Assembly (NCBI RefSeq): GCF_011752995.1
Contig: NZ_VWWL01000004.1
Span: forward strand, 305,586-369,585
DNA from: Burkholderia sp. Ax-1724
Lineage (GTDB): Bacteria > Pseudomonadota > Gammaproteobacteria > Burkholderiales > Burkholderiaceae
Reading direction: 5' to 3'
DNA: 64,000 nt
In this document: piece after piece, positions 1 to 9,302 of the stretch
Numbering within the stretch: position 1 is the stretch's first letter
How the letters are laid out: each line of letters opens with the position of its first letter
Notes under the pieces: generated by a model
Told to the model about the DNA's origin: nothing
The model's input: the letters and a program-made list of their open reading frames with translations, nothing else
The model's database searches: none
Position numbers and translations under genes: made by a program

Positions 1-809
1 CCCGCGACCACCAGCCGGTTCAGCTTCGTGCGCTTGAGCGCCGCGAGCGACTTGGCCGCCAGTACGTCGACGGCGGCGTCGACAAAACCGCGCGCGAGGT
101 CGGCCTTCGCCTGCTCGCAGATATTCGCGCCGCCGAGCCGGTTCGCGTGTGTGAGGACCGCGGTTTTCAGCCCGCTGAAGCTGAAGTCGAGATCGCCGGA
201 ATGCAGCATCGGACGCGGCAGCACGACCGCGCCGGGCGTGCCGAATTCGGCCATGCGCGAGACTTCCGGGCCGCCCGGATAGCCGAGGCCGAGCAGTTTT
301 GCGGTTTTGTCGAAGGCTTCGCCGGCGGCATCGTCGAGCGTTTCGCCGAGTGTCTCGTAGACGCCGACGTCGGTGACGCGCATCAGTTGCGTATGACCGC
401 CGGACACGAGCAGCGCGACGAACGGAAACGGCGGCGGTTCATCGACGAGCAGCGGCGACAGCAGGTGCCCTTCGAGATGGTGAATGCCGACGGTCGGCTT
501 GTCCCAGGCCATTGCCAGCGAATTGGCGATGCTCGCGCCCACGAGCAGCGCGCCTGCCAGCCCCGGCCCTTGCGTGTAGGCGATCGCATCGATGTCGCCG
601 CGCGTGACGTCCGCGCGTTCCATCACCTCTTCGAGCAGCGGCAGCGCGCGGCGAATATGGTCGCGCGACGCGAGTTCCGGCACGACGCCACCGTACTCCC
701 GGTGCATGGCGATCTGCGAATGTAAGGCGTGCGCGAGCAGGCCGCGCTCGGTGTCGTAGAGCGCGAGTCCGGTTTCGTCGCAGGAGCTTTCGATGCCGAG
801 AACGAGCAT
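1..809 (-). CDS. tsaD: TsaD, tRNA N6-threonylcarbamoyladenosine transferase (C-terminal part off window)
   Basis: TsaD catalyses the last step of t6A37 formation on ANN-decoding tRNAs, moving the threonylcarbamoyl group onto A37 in a cytoplasmic complex with TsaB and TsaE. About 269 codons lie in the window; the family is usually about 340 residues, so the C-terminus is missing past base 1. The protein opens with [19 protein letters not shown], the standard ASKHA-fold start of the family. The metal-binding histidines of the HHLEGH segment fall at residues 111 and 115, and LVSGGHTQL follows. The start is the ATG complementary to 807-809. It is divergent from the flavoprotein gene at 962. Confident assignment. 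Confidence 0.96.
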   Translation of the reverse strand, partial: MLVLGIESSCDETGLALYDTERGLLAHALHSQIAMHREYGGVVPELASRDHIRRALPLLEEVMERADVTRGDIDAIAYTQGPGLAGALLVGASIANSLAMAWDKPTVGIHHLEGHLLSPLLVDEPPPFPFVALLVSGGHTQLMRVTDVGVYETLGETLDDAAGEAFDKTAKLLGLGYPGGPEVSRMAEFGTPGAVVLPRPMLHSGDLDFSFSGLKTAVLTHANRLGGANICEQAKADLARGFVDAAVDVLAAKSLAALKRTKLNRLVVA

Positions 810-961
810 GATGAATCGCTTGAAGGCGGGCACACGTAACGCGGGCCCAACAGTGAAAGGTAAGCCTAAAAGTATAGCAGCGCGGGCAAGCAGGCGCTGC
901 TACTGGCGGCCTTCGGGGCTCGGCCACGAACGCGCGGACCCGGCAGGTACAATGCGGCCCC

Positions 962-2179
962 ATGGAATCTTTTGATATCGCGGTGATCGGCGCGGGCGCG
1001 GCCGGCATGATGTGTGCGGCCGTGGCCGGACAACTCGGCCGGCGCGTGGCGTTGATCGACCACTCGCAGCGTCTCGCGGAAAAAATCCGCATTTCCGGCG
1101 GCGGCCGTTGCAACTTTACGAATCTGTACGCGGGGCCGGCCAACTATCTGTCGGCGAATCCGCACTTTTGCCGTTCCGCGCTCGCGCGCTACACGCCGCG
1201 CGACTTCATGGCGCTGCTCAAGCGCCATCGCGTGACATGGCACGAAAAGCACAAGGGGCAACTGTTCTGCGACCAGTCGAGCGACGCGATCATCGACGTG
1301 CTCAGGAACGAATGCGACGCGGGCGCGGTGGCGTGGCGCGCGCCGCTGTCCGTCGAGGAAGTGGGCCACGACGGGCAGCGCCAGTTCACGCTCGGCACGC
1401 CGGCGGGGACGATCGCCGCCCGCGCGCTCGTGATCGCGACGGGCGGCCTGTCGATTCCGAAGATCGGCGCGACCGACTTTGCCTACCGGCTTGCCAAACA
1501 GTTCGGCCACAAGCTGATCGACACGCGTCCCGCACTGGTGCCGCTGACCTTCGCGCCGGCCGACTGGGAGCCGTTCGCGGCGCTGTCGGGCGTGTCGCTT
1601 GAGGTGCAACTCGCGACCGGCAGCAAAAAGACCGGCGCCGAATTCACCGAAGATCTGCTGCTCACGCACCGCGGCCTGTCGGGTCCCGGCATCCTGCAGA
1701 TTTCGAGCTACTGGCAGCCCGGCGAGCCGGTCCATATCGATCTGCTGCCGGAGCGCGATGCCGCGGCCGCGTTGCTGGAGGCGAAAAGCGGCACGAAGCG
1801 CCAGATCGCGAATCTGCTCTCGGAGTGGGTGCCGCAGCGGCTCGCGCACGTCTGGCTGGAGACTCACCAGATTCCCGCCGAGGCGCGCGTCGCCGATCTG
1901 CCGGACAGGACGCTGCGGCGCGTCGGTGAGGCGCTGTCGCGCTGGACGCTCACCCCGAACGGCACCGAGGGCTACCGCAAGGCCGAGGTGACGCGCGGCG
2001 GCGTCGATACGCGCGGCCTGTCGTCGACGACGATGATGAGCGCGCACGTGCCGGGCCTCTATTTCATCGGCGAAGCGGTCGACGTGACCGGCTGGCTCGG
2101 CGGCTACAATTTCCAGTGGGCGTGGGCTTCGGGCGTGGCGGCCGGTCAGGCCGCCGCCGACTATGCACGAGGGGCTTGA
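962..2179 (+). CDS. HI0933/YhiN-family FAD-dependent flavoprotein
   Basis: This 405-residue protein belongs to the HI0933/YhiN (BaiN-like) flavoprotein family of putative NAD(P)/FAD oxidoreductases, whose substrate is not settled. A dinucleotide-binding glycine motif GAGAAG lies at residues 10-15. The family signature ISGGGRCNFTN follows near residue 45. The C-terminal FAD segment, near FIGEAVDVTGWLGGYNFQWAW, is characteristic. Length is normal for the family. The ATG start follows a short leader after the divergent tsaD promoter region. No signal peptide or membrane segment is visible, so it should be cytosolic. Its position beside tsaD is shared by related betaproteobacteria as far as I recall and tells little about function. 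Confidence 0.9.
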   Translation: MESFDIAVIGAGAAGMMCAAVAGQLGRRVALIDHSQRLAEKIRISGGGRCNFTNLYAGPANYLSANPHFCRSALARYTPRDFMALLKRHRVTWHEKHKGQLFCDQSSDAIIDVLRNECDAGAVAWRAPLSVEEVGHDGQRQFTLGTPAGTIAARALVIATGGLSIPKIGATDFAYRLAKQFGHKLIDTRPALVPLTFAPADWEPFAALSGVSLEVQLATGSKKTGAEFTEDLLLTHRGLSGPGILQISSYWQPGEPVHIDLLPERDAAAALLEAKSGTKRQIANLLSEWVPQRLAHVWLETHQIPAEARVADLPDRTLRRVGEALSRWTLTPNGTEGYRKAEVTRGGVDTRGLSSTTMMSAHVPGLYFIGEAVDVTGWLGGYNFQWAWASGVAAGQAAADYARGA

Positions 2180-2206
2180 CGGCGCCATGGCTTTGTGAGA
2201 AAGCTC

Positions 2207-2215
2207 TGCTATACT
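2207..2215 (+). promoter_or_regulatory. Extended -10 promoter of rpsU
   Basis: TGCTATACT matches the extended -10 form TGnTATAAT with one mismatch. It lies 33 bases before the rpsU start codon. No good -35 box is found at the normal distance, as expected when an extended -10 is used. It probably drives rpsU. Confidence 0.55.
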
Positions 2216-2247
2216 CATCAACCTTTACAAAGTTCCGTTATTGAAAA

Positions 2248-2460
2248 ATGACGACCATCCGCGTAAAAGACAATGAGCCGTTTGAAGTTGCCATGCGCCG
2301 TTTCAAGCGCACCATGGAGAAAAACGGCTTACTGACGGAACTTCGCGCTCGCGAGTTTTACGAGAAGCCCACGGCCGAACGTAAGCGCAAGAAAGCGGCG
2401 GCGGTGAAGCGTCATTTCAAGCGTCTGCGTGGCCAGATGCTCCCGAAGAAGCTCTACTGA
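2248..2460 (+). CDS. rpsU: Small-subunit ribosomal protein bS21
   Basis: This 70-residue basic protein is ribosomal protein bS21 of the 30S subunit, which helps initiation on mRNA with Shine-Dalgarno pairing. It starts [20 protein letters not shown] and is rich in Lys and Arg, with the usual [13 protein letters not shown] segment in the middle. Length and sequence are typical of betaproteobacterial bS21. It is the first gene of the classical rpsU-dnaG-rpoD macromolecular-synthesis arrangement, here with yqeY inserted. A stem-loop at 2597-2626 separates it from the next gene and may allow independent control of its high expression. Confidence 0.98.
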   Translation: MTTIRVKDNEPFEVAMRRFKRTMEKNGLLTELRAREFYEKPTAERKRKKAAAVKRHFKRLRGQMLPKKLY

Positions 2461-2596
2461 TTCTGGCGTTGCCGCGCTCCGCTTCACACGCGGTGCGGCA
2501 GCATCCAAGCCGATGGCGGCACGACAGGTGCCGTCACGGAAAACCCGGCCCATCGGGCCAGCCGGCAGGGTCGCATCCACCAAACATATTGCGCCA

Positions 2597-2626
2597 ACCC
2601 GCTTGAGGAAGAGGTCCCAAGCGGGT
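2597..2626 (+). terminator. Stem-loop between rpsU and yqeY
   Basis: ACCCGCTTG and CAAGCGGGT form a 9-bp perfect stem around a 12-base loop. No run of T follows, so it is either a weak terminator or a processing or stability stem that separates abundant rpsU mRNA from the downstream genes. Confidence 0.5.
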
Positions 2627-2699
2627 ATTCGTGTTGATGCCGCGGTATGGCCGCCATCGACCCGCCGGTTTTTCAACTTTCAACGCATTCAGGTGAGTG

Positions 2700-3146
2700 A
2701 TGAGTCTCAAAGACCGGATCAACGACGATATGAAAGCTGCCATGCGGGCGCGCGAGACCGAGCGTCTCGGCGCGATCCGCCTGCTGCTCGCGGCGATCAA
2801 GCAGCGTGAAGTCGATGAGCGCGTCACGCTCGACGAAGCCGGCGTGACTGCCGTTGTCGACAAGATGATCAAGCAGCGCAAGGATTCGATCAGCCAGTTC
2901 GAGGCTGCCGGCCGCACGGATCTGGCCGACAAGGAAAAGGCCGAACTGGCCATCCTGTCCGCTTACATGCCGGCGCAGATGTCCGAAGCGGAAATCGTTG
3001 CCGAAGTGCAGGCCGCGGTCGCGCAAACCGGCGCGGCCGGTCCGCAGGACATGGGCAAGGTGATGGGCGTGCTCAAGCCGAAGCTCGCCGGCCGGGCCGA
3101 CATGACGGCTGTCTCGGCGCAGGTCAAGGCCGCGCTCGCGAAGTAA
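2700..3146 (+). CDS. GatB/YqeY-domain protein
   Basis: This 148-residue protein is a stand-alone GatB/YqeY domain, related to the tRNA-binding tail of the amidotransferase subunit GatB. Its own role is not established. It is all-helical by appearance: an N-terminal block beginning MSLKDRINDDMKAAMRARE, then LGAIRLLLAAIKQREVDER, and the family-typical LSAYMPAQMSEAEI and MGKVMGVLKPKLAGRADM near the C-terminus. The ATG at 2700 is preceded by AGGTGAG; an in-frame GTG one codon upstream is a less likely start. It lies between rpsU and dnaG in the same direction, the usual place for this gene in Burkholderiaceae. Confidence 0.93.
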   Translation: MSLKDRINDDMKAAMRARETERLGAIRLLLAAIKQREVDERVTLDEAGVTAVVDKMIKQRKDSISQFEAAGRTDLADKEKAELAILSAYMPAQMSEAEIVAEVQAAVAQTGAAGPQDMGKVMGVLKPKLAGRADMTAVSAQVKAALAK

Positions 3147-3272
3147 TTCCTGTGGTTTGCCCGGACCGCGCGCGCCGTGTTCGAAAGCGGGCGCGGCGCC
3201 GGGTTGCGGTGTCGAGCCTGAGTACCCGTACCGGGCTTGGATTTTGAAGCTTTCCTGGCAGCGTCATTTACT

Positions 3273-5147
3273 GTGATCCCACCGTCATTCCTGCAGGACC
3301 TGCTCAACCGCGTCGATATCGTCGACGTGGTCGGCCGGTACGTGCAGCTGAAAAAGGGCGGCGCAAACTTCATGGGGCTTTGTCCGTTTCACAACGAGAA
3401 GAGCCCTTCGTTTACGGTTAGTCCGACTAAACAGTTTTATCACTGCTTCGGTTGCGGCGCGCACGGCACGGCCATCGGTTTCCTGATGGAGCACGTGGGC
3501 GCGTCGTTCCCCGAGGCGGTCAACGAGCTCGCGCAGTCGGTTGGCCTGACCGTGCCGAACGAGCCTTCGCCGGGCTACGGCGGAGGCGGCGGTTTGGGCG
3601 GCGGCTACGCGCCGGCAGCGTCGAAGGCCGTCACCACGGCGCTCTCCGACCTCATGCAGACTGCCTGCGACTTTTATCGCAAGCAGCTGCGCGGCGCGAC
3701 GGGTGCGATCCAGTACCTGAAAAAGCGCGGCTTGACCGGCGAGATCGCCGCGCGTTTCGGCCTCGGCTATGCGCCGGACGGCTGGCAGAACCTCGAGGCG
3801 GCCTTCCCGAACTATCGCGACGACGGGCTCGTCGAGGCGGGTCTCGTGATCGTCAGCGAAAAGTCCGACGGGCAGGGGCAGAACCGCCGCTACGACCGTT
3901 TCCGCGAGCGGATCATGTTCCCGATCCGCAACGTGAAGGGGCAGGTGATCGGCTTTGGCGGGCGCGTGCTCGACGGCGGCGAGCCGAAATATTTGAATTC
4001 GCCCGAAACGCCTTTATTTAACAAAGGCAGCGAGCTGTACGGCCTGTTCGAGGCGCGTCTCGCGATCCGCGAGCAGCATTACGTGCTGGTCGTCGAGGGC
4101 TATATGGACGTGGTCGCGCTGGCCCAGCTCGGTTTCCAGAACGCGGTCGCGACCCTTGGCACGGCCTGCACGCCGATTCATGTGCAGAAACTGATGCGGC
4201 AGACCGATACGGTCATCTTCAGCTTCGACGGCGACTCGGCCGGCCGGCGCGCTGCGCGCCGCGCGCTCGATGCCTGCCTGCCGCACGCCGCGGACAACCG
4301 CACGATTCGCTTCCTGTTCCTGCCGGCCGAGCACGATCCGGACAGCTACGTGCGCGAGTTCGGCACTGAGGCGTTCGCGGAGCAGGTCGAGCGCGCGATG
4401 CCGCTGTCGCAATTCATGCTCAACGAGGTGCTGACCGGCAAGGAGCTCGATCAGCCGGAAGGCCGGGCCCGCGCGCTGTTCGACGCGAAGCCGCTCTTGC
4501 AGGCGCTGCCGGCCAACGCCCTGCGCGCGCAGATCATGCACATGTTCGCGGACCGGCTCGACGTGCCGTTCAACGAAGTCGCGGCGCTCTGCGAGGTCGA
4601 TGCGCGGATCGCGGCCGCGGCGCGCGAGGCGCCGGCCCGCAAGGACCGCCGCAGCGTGACCGGGATCGAGGAAAAGACGCTGCGCAATCTGGTGATGTAT
4701 CCGCGCACGGTCGCGATGCTCGACAGCGAGGCCGAAGAGGCGCTGCTCACGGTGACGCGGCATGGGGAACTGTTCGGGGAAGTGACCACGCATGCGCGCG
4801 CGCTCGGCGATTCGGCGGAATTCCAGTTGTTGTCCGATCTCTTGCGAAATGGCGCGAACGCCCCAACTTTCGAGGAAATCTTTCGCAAAATTCTAGACTA
4901 TGATGAAAACGTCCGGGATTTGCTGCTGAAAGACCCACAGGACGCGGCCGTCATCGAGGAACGGCGCGAACAGGAGCGGATCGTCGGCGAGGAGCTGAAG
5001 GCTGCGATTCTGAAGATGCGGTATGACGCTTATTGCGATCGTCTCGAGCAGCTTTCGCGACAATCCCGGCATTCGCCTGAGGAATTCGCCGAGCTCTCGG
5101 AACTCAACCGGAAACGGGCTGACATGAAGCGTCAGCTCGGGCTCTAA
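3273..5147 (+). CDS. dnaG: DNA primase
   Basis: DnaG makes RNA primers for lagging-strand replication and acts with the DnaB helicase. The 624-residue protein has the N-terminal CHC2 zinc finger with C37, H40, C58 and C61, the catalytic TOPRIM core containing EGYMDV, the FSFDGDSAGRRA segment that supplies acidic metal ligands, and a C-terminal helicase-interaction region. I place the start at GTG 3273 because the protein then begins IPPSFLQDLLNRVDIVDVV, aligning with known DnaG N-termini. The open frame extends 12 codons upstream to a TTG, which would add an atypical hydrophobic leader. It is the second essential gene of the macromolecular-synthesis locus. Confidence 0.97.
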   Translation: MIPPSFLQDLLNRVDIVDVVGRYVQLKKGGANFMGLCPFHNEKSPSFTVSPTKQFYHCFGCGAHGTAIGFLMEHVGASFPEAVNELAQSVGLTVPNEPSPGYGGGGGLGGGYAPAASKAVTTALSDLMQTACDFYRKQLRGATGAIQYLKKRGLTGEIAARFGLGYAPDGWQNLEAAFPNYRDDGLVEAGLVIVSEKSDGQGQNRRYDRFRERIMFPIRNVKGQVIGFGGRVLDGGEPKYLNSPETPLFNKGSELYGLFEARLAIREQHYVLVVEGYMDVVALAQLGFQNAVATLGTACTPIHVQKLMRQTDTVIFSFDGDSAGRRAARRALDACLPHAADNRTIRFLFLPAEHDPDSYVREFGTEAFAEQVERAMPLSQFMLNEVLTGKELDQPEGRARALFDAKPLLQALPANALRAQIMHMFADRLDVPFNEVAALCEVDARIAAAAREAPARKDRRSVTGIEEKTLRNLVMYPRTVAMLDSEAEEALLTVTRHGELFGEVTTHARALGDSAEFQLLSDLLRNGANAPTFEEIFRKILDYDENVRDLLLKDPQDAAVIEERREQERIVGEELKAAILKMRYDAYCDRLEQLSRQSRHSPEEFAELSELNRKRADMKRQLGL

Positions 5148-5168
5148 CGGAGAGGCCGAAAGCTCGGG

Positions 5169-5177
5169 TGGTATAAT
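5169..5177 (+). promoter_or_regulatory. Extended -10 promoter upstream of rpoD
   Basis: TGGTATAAT is a perfect extended -10 element (TGnTATAAT) in the 90-base gap between dnaG and rpoD. No clear -35 box lies at 17 bases. It suggests that rpoD has its own promoter besides readthrough from upstream. Confidence 0.55.
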
Positions 5178-5237
5178 AAAAAGTTTCTAGCGGTTTGTTT
5201 TTCAAGGGTTTTCCTAGCAAAGGCGAAAGGCGATGCG

Positions 5238-7625
5238 ATGGCAAAGACGACAGGCGGAAATCAGGCAGCAGGCACACGCTCGCAGGAGCGCACCGCGAAG
5301 GTTACCGAGGCCAGGCTGACTTCATCCGCCAGAAAATCGTCTGCTGTCAGCGTTGCGCCGGCCGGGAAAAAATCGTCGACCACTGCGGCCGCGCAGGCGG
5401 CTTCGGTAAGGGCGGCGAAAGCTGTACCACCGTCGGCTGCGAGGCGGCCGGGTGTCGGAAGCGCAAGGGAAGCGGCTGCCGCTGATGACGATGCGGTAGC
5501 GCGCGTGACTCCAGTATCCACGGTTCAACCGGCTGTTGTCCAACAGCCGGAGGTCGAGATTACAGCCGGTACGACGAACTCCATGACGAAAAAGCTGAAC
5601 GAAGTATCTGTCGACGACGATGCAACCCAAGCCGAAGAAACCGCTGCCGCCGCGCCGGGCAAGACGGAGAAGGTCAGGGCTCGCGACCGTCGTGCAAAGG
5701 AAAAAGCGCTGCTGAAGGATGCGTTCGCGTCGTCGCAGCCGGGCACGGTGGAGGAACTCGAAGAGCGCCGCTCGAAACTGCGCGCGCTGATCAAGCTCGG
5801 CAAGGAGCGCGGCTTCCTCACGTACGCTGAAATCAACGATCACCTGCCGGACAACTTCACCGAGACCGAGGCGATCGAAGGCATCATCAGCACGTTCAAT
5901 GACATGGGTGTGGCGGTCTACGAACAGGCCCCCGACGCCGAAACGCTGCTGCTCAACGACAACGCACCGGCCGCTTCGTCGGACGACGAAGTCGAAGAGG
6001 AAGCCGAAGTCGCGCTGTCCACCGTCGATTCCGAATTCGGCCGCACCACCGACCCGGTCCGCATGTACATGCGCGAAATGGGCACGGTCGAGCTGCTCAC
6101 GCGCGAAGGCGAAATCGAAATCGCCAAGCGCATCGAAGACGGCCTCAAGCACATGGTGATGGCGATCTCCGCGTGCCCGACCACGATCGCCGACATCCTC
6201 GCGATGGCCGAGCGCGTCGCCAACGACGAAGTGCGCATCGACGAACTCGTCGACGGTCTGATCGACGCCGACGCGGAAGACGCCGACGGCTTCTCCGCGC
6301 AGGAAGCGGAAGCGATCGAGAACGAAGACGAGGAAGTCGAGGAAGAAGACGAAGAGGACGAGGAAGAAGACGATGGCGCGGCGCAAGCCACGGCCAACGC
6401 CGCGCAGCTCGAAGCGCTGCGGCGTGCGTCGCTCGAAAAATTCGCGCTCATCAGCGAGTGGTTCGACAAGATGCGTCGCGCGTTCGAGAAGGAAGGCTAC
6501 AAGTCCAGGTCGTATCTGAAGGCGCAGGAAACCATCCAGAACGAGCTGATGACGATCCGCTTCACCGCGCGTACCGTCGAGCGTCTGTGCGACACGCTGC
6601 GCGCGCAGGTGGATGAGGTGCGCCAGGTCGAGCGTCAGATCCTGCACACGGTCGTCGACAAATGCGGCATGCCGCGCGCGGAATTCATCGCGCGTTTTCC
6701 GGGCAGCGAGACGGACCTCGAATGGTCCGACAAGATCGTCGCCGAGGGGCACGCGTATAGCGCGATCCTCACGCGCAACATTCCGGCGATTCGCGAACAG
6801 CAGCAACGTCTGCTCGATCTGCAGGCGCGCGTGGTGCTGCCGCTGAAGGACCTGAAGGAAACCAACCGGCAGATGGCGGCCGGCGAACTGAAGGCACGCC
6901 AGGCGAAGCGCGAGATGACCGAGGCGAACCTGCGTCTCGTGATCTCGATCGCGAAGAAGTACACGAACCGCGGTCTGCAGTTCCTCGACCTGATCCAGGA
7001 AGGCAACATCGGCCTGATGAAGGCGGTGGACAAGTTCGAATACCGTCGCGGCTACAAGTTCTCCACCTATGCGACGTGGTGGATTCGCCAGGCCATTACG
7101 CGTTCGATCGCCGACCAGGCGCGCACGATCCGGATTCCGGTTCACATGATCGAAACGATCAACAAGATGAACCGCATCTCGCGGCAGATTCTGCAGGAAA
7201 CCGGTCTCGAGCCGGACCCGGCAACGCTGGCCGAGAAGATGGAAATGCCGGAAGACAAGATCCGCAAGATCATGAAGATCGCGAAAGAGCCGATCTCGAT
7301 GGAAACGCCGATCGGCGACGACGACGATTCGCATCTGGGCGACTTCATCGAAGATACGAACACGGTCGCGCCGGCGGATGCCGCATTGCATGCGAGCATG
7401 CGCGATGTCGTGAAGGACGTGCTCGACTCGCTGACGCCGCGCGAGGCGAAGGTGTTGCGCATGCGCTTCGGTATCGAGATGAGCACGGATCACACGCTCG
7501 AAGAGGTCGGCAAGCAGTTCGACGTGACGCGCGAGCGGATTCGTCAGATCGAGGCGAAGGCGCTGCGCAAGCTGCGTCACCCGAGCCGTTCGGACAAGCT
7601 GAAGTCGTTCCTCGAAGGGAATTGA
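5238..7625 (+). CDS. rpoD: Primary sigma factor sigma-70 (RpoD)
   Basis: RpoD is the housekeeping sigma factor that directs RNA polymerase to -10/-35 promoters. At 795 residues it is much longer than E. coli RpoD (613). The excess is an N-terminal Ala/Ser/Lys-rich extension of about 110 residues and a strongly acidic stretch near residues 360-385. Region 1.1 begins around residue 170 ([24 protein letters not shown]). Region 2 includes [20 protein letters not shown] and [13 protein letters not shown]. Region 4.2 ends [20 protein letters not shown]. Long, acidic RpoD proteins are normal in Burkholderiaceae. The ATG start follows GGCGAAAGGCG. Two terminators follow before the tRNA. Confidence 0.98.
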   Translation: MAKTTGGNQAAGTRSQERTAKVTEARLTSSARKSSAVSVAPAGKKSSTTAAAQAASVRAAKAVPPSAARRPGVGSAREAAAADDDAVARVTPVSTVQPAVVQQPEVEITAGTTNSMTKKLNEVSVDDDATQAEETAAAAPGKTEKVRARDRRAKEKALLKDAFASSQPGTVEELEERRSKLRALIKLGKERGFLTYAEINDHLPDNFTETEAIEGIISTFNDMGVAVYEQAPDAETLLLNDNAPAASSDDEVEEEAEVALSTVDSEFGRTTDPVRMYMREMGTVELLTREGEIEIAKRIEDGLKHMVMAISACPTTIADILAMAERVANDEVRIDELVDGLIDADAEDADGFSAQEAEAIENEDEEVEEEDEEDEEEDDGAAQATANAAQLEALRRASLEKFALISEWFDKMRRAFEKEGYKSRSYLKAQETIQNELMTIRFTARTVERLCDTLRAQVDEVRQVERQILHTVVDKCGMPRAEFIARFPGSETDLEWSDKIVAEGHAYSAILTRNIPAIREQQQRLLDLQARVVLPLKDLKETNRQMAAGELKARQAKREMTEANLRLVISIAKKYTNRGLQFLDLIQEGNIGLMKAVDKFEYRRGYKFSTYATWWIRQAITRSIADQARTIRIPVHMIETINKMNRISRQILQETGLEPDPATLAEKMEMPEDKIRKIMKIAKEPISMETPIGDDDDSHLGDFIEDTNTVAPADAALHASMRDVVKDVLDSLTPREAKVLRMRFGIEMSTDHTLEEVGKQFDVTRERIRQIEAKALRKLRHPSRSDKLKSFLEGN

Positions 7626-7665
7626 GCGTAGCGGGCTTCGAGAGGTAATCAGTGATGTAGTTTGA

Positions 7666-7717
7666 GGGGCCTCCTTGTCGTTTCGCATAGGCGAAGCGGT
7701 CACGGCGGCCCCTTTTT
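7666..7717 (+). terminator. Rho-independent terminator after rpoD
   Basis: GGGGCC (7666-7671) pairs with GGCCCC (7707-7712), with weaker pairing inside the arm, and is followed by five T residues. It lies 40 bases after the rpoD stop codon. Confidence 0.8.
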
Positions 7718-7748
7718 CGTGTAGTATGTCGGCCAATCGACGAAACAG

Positions 7749-7776
7749 GCCCGGCCTTCACGACCGGGTCTTTTTC
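7749..7776 (+). terminator. Second terminator before the tRNA
   Basis: CCCGG and CCGGG form a short stem around CCTTCACGA, followed by TCTTTTTCTTCT. It reinforces termination between rpoD and the tRNA. Confidence 0.6.
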
Positions 7777-7781
7777 TTCTT

Positions 7782-7869
7782 GGGCTGGACGCCGTGTTGG
7801 TTGCAGGCAGTGGACTCATAATCCACCTCCGAAAGGACATCGTGGGTTCGAACCCCACCCGGCCCACCA
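7782..7869 (+). tRNA. tRNA with anticodon CAT and a long (type II-like) variable arm
   Basis: A full cloverleaf can be folded. The acceptor stem GGGCTGG pairs with CCGGCCC (one G-T wobble). The D stem GCC/GGC has TTGGTT in its loop. The anticodon stem GTGGA/TCCAC encloses CTCATAA, giving anticodon CAT at 7817-7819. The T arm is GTGGG-TTCGAAC-CCCAC, the discriminator is A, and CCA is encoded. The variable region is 15 bases (7827-7841) and holds a TCC-GAAA-GGA hairpin, whereas Met and Ile tRNAs normally have 4-5 bases there. Position 8 is A instead of T, and the base expected to pair with it, position 14, is T instead of A. The charge is uncertain: elongator Met, or Ile2 if C34 becomes lysidine. 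Confidence 0.82.
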
Positions 7870-8136
7870 TTTACTCTTCCGCTGGATTCCCGGGCGTTCC
7901 GCCCGATTCTCCGAGGCCCTTGCCGGACAGGCATTCTGGGCAGTCTTCAGCTCCTTGGTCTACCGTGTTGGTTCATTGACTTCCGACATTCTCTGAGGGT
8001 AGTTTTGGGGGTACGCTGTTCTTCGCGACAGGAGATGCCCCCATGCCCCTCTCCGACGCAACAATCCGCAGTGCCAAGCCCAGCATCAGACCGATCAAGC
8101 TTTATCGATGTGCTGTCGACTGCAACGACGCCTTTT

Positions 8137-8241
8137 CGCGGCGGCAGTATCGCGTTCAACAGCTATGAGGCGAACGTGCGATATGATCTGACTGCCGCAC
8201 TGACGCTGGCAGCCTCTTACAATTGCACGGATGCCGGGTAG
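8137..8241 (+). pseudogene. Remnant of a Gram-negative porin
   Basis: The frame reads GGSIAFNSYEANVRYDLTAA and LTLAASYNCTDAG, then a stop. This matches the late beta-strand region of Burkholderia-type trimeric porins; compare FNSYEGNIRYRV with LLLAAAYDYT in the complete porin at 23142. No start, signal peptide or earlier strands are present, and the C-terminal Phe is missing. It is a fragment left by deletion or recombination just after the tRNA. Confidence 0.65.
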
Positions 8242-8379
8242 AACGAGGCGGTTCCTCCTGTTGATATCACTATCAGAATACTGCCCATCGCTGTCCTATA
8301 GATACAGCGCGGCTAGCTACCGCGCCTGTGACTGCCGCAAATAAACGCTCCCTGTCGTGTGACGTGAAAATCGTCCAGG

Positions 8380-8506
8380 CGATGCGTGCAAGCTTGTTGG
8401 GCAAACCGAGCTTGTAGGGCAGGTACCAGCGCACACAAAGAACAATGATTCCACGATCAAAACACCGATCATCGAACAATCCTTTCACACCTTTGCGCTT
8501 GCGGAT
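8380..8506 (-). mobile_element. IS6-family transposase remnant
   Basis: On the minus strand the frame reads IRKRKGVKGLFDDRCFDRG then IIVLCVRWYLPYKLGLPNKLA, close to the N-terminal region of IS6-family (IS26-like) transposases, which carry a motif of the form I(I/V)L-V-RWYLRY-LS-RD. The DDE catalytic domain is absent and the homology ends after about 40 residues. I saw no terminal inverted repeats. It is inactive debris. The remaining DNA from 7870 to 8612 contains nothing else that I recognise. Confidence 0.6.
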
Positions 8507-8612
8507 CATCGCCTGCCGAGTCATTGAGCGGGCTGCGTTAGCTGATTCCAACGACTTATTTGCACCAGGTACTTCTGTGCTGTGGGCGATCGTCGCACAT
8601 TGTTCGTGCTTC

Positions 8613-9122
8613 TTAATTATTGGACGATGATGAGCCAGTTATGCTCACACGCGTTGTGTCGTTGTGGTAACTGACGAATTTTTCAAGCAGGCGCAGAAAT
8701 TGTTCGCTTTCTTTATTGGTGAACGGTTCAAGTAGCGTCTTCATTTCATATTCCGCCAATTTTTGCGCCTCTCGGAATATTTTTTTTCCTTCATTCGTAA
8801 GCTGTATCTCGATCTTTCGAGCATCCTCCGTACTTTGTGTTTTGGTCAGCAGTCCGCGATCCGTGAGTAGCTTGACAACGAGTGCGGTCGTAGAACGATC
8901 CAGACCAATCAGGCGTGATATGCCGATCTGACTGAGTGAGCCGAGGGTATTCACGATGTATAGCACTCCGTACTGACTCGGTGTGATGTTCACCGGCAGG
9001 CAAGCCTGGACGAACAGATCAATGGCGATCTGATGTGCACGTCGGAGCATAAAACCTGGTCGGGAATAAAGCTCGGTGAGCATGGCACCTTCAGCATGCT
9101 TATCGGGATTAGGTTTGGTCAT
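8613..9122 (-). CDS. MarR-family transcriptional regulator
   Basis: This 169-residue protein is a MarR-type winged-helix regulator. The DNA-binding region spans about residues 48-110: ITPSQYGVLYIVNTLGSLSQ, then LIGLDRSTTALVVKLLTDRG (recognition helix) and the wing STEDARKIEIQLT. Helices at both ends would form the dimer interface. It is transcribed away from the gentisate operon with a 180-base shared region between them. This is the classical layout of a MarR repressor that controls the neighbouring catabolic operon and responds to a phenolic ligand. That regulatory role is inferred from position. The start ATG is at 9120-9122. Confidence 0.9.
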   Translation of the reverse strand: MTKPNPDKHAEGAMLTELYSRPGFMLRRAHQIAIDLFVQACLPVNITPSQYGVLYIVNTLGSLSQIGISRLIGLDRSTTALVVKLLTDRGLLTKTQSTEDARKIEIQLTNEGKKIFREAQKLAEYEMKTLLEPFTNKESEQFLRLLEKFVSYHNDTTRVSITGSSSSNN

Positions 9123-9218
9123 TTTTAAAATTGATCGCGTAGGTAGCGCGCCTCATTCTAACTGACCTCGGCGCCATCCACGGCCGCAAGTAGGTACATA
9201 CCCCAGGGTGATAGGAAT

Positions 9219-9248
9219 TTGACTTGCATCAAAGTCTCTTAGTACTAT
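9219..9248 (+). promoter_or_regulatory. Sigma-70-type promoter of the gentisate operon
   Basis: TTGACT (9219-9224) and TACTAT (9243-9248) are separated by 18 bases and lie 55 bases before the monooxygenase start. The region is shared with the divergent MarR gene, so a MarR operator is expected here, but I could not identify a convincing palindrome. Confidence 0.55.
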
Positions 9249-9302
9249 TCGGCAGACGTCTGTCGTTTTTGGGGCGACAAATCTTGAGGTGAGGAAAGCT
9301 GC

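Noticed and set aside
5322..7736. An 804-codon open frame on the minus strand opposite rpoD, and similar long frames opposite the flavoprotein, tssC, tssF and clpV genes
   Set aside because: These are shadows of high-G+C coding DNA. They show no family motifs, and the opposite strand carries well-known proteins.
7870..9122. Search for a repeat of the tRNA 3' end as an island attachment site
   Set aside because: I saw no second copy by eye in the window. A computed search is needed, so no attachment site is claimed.
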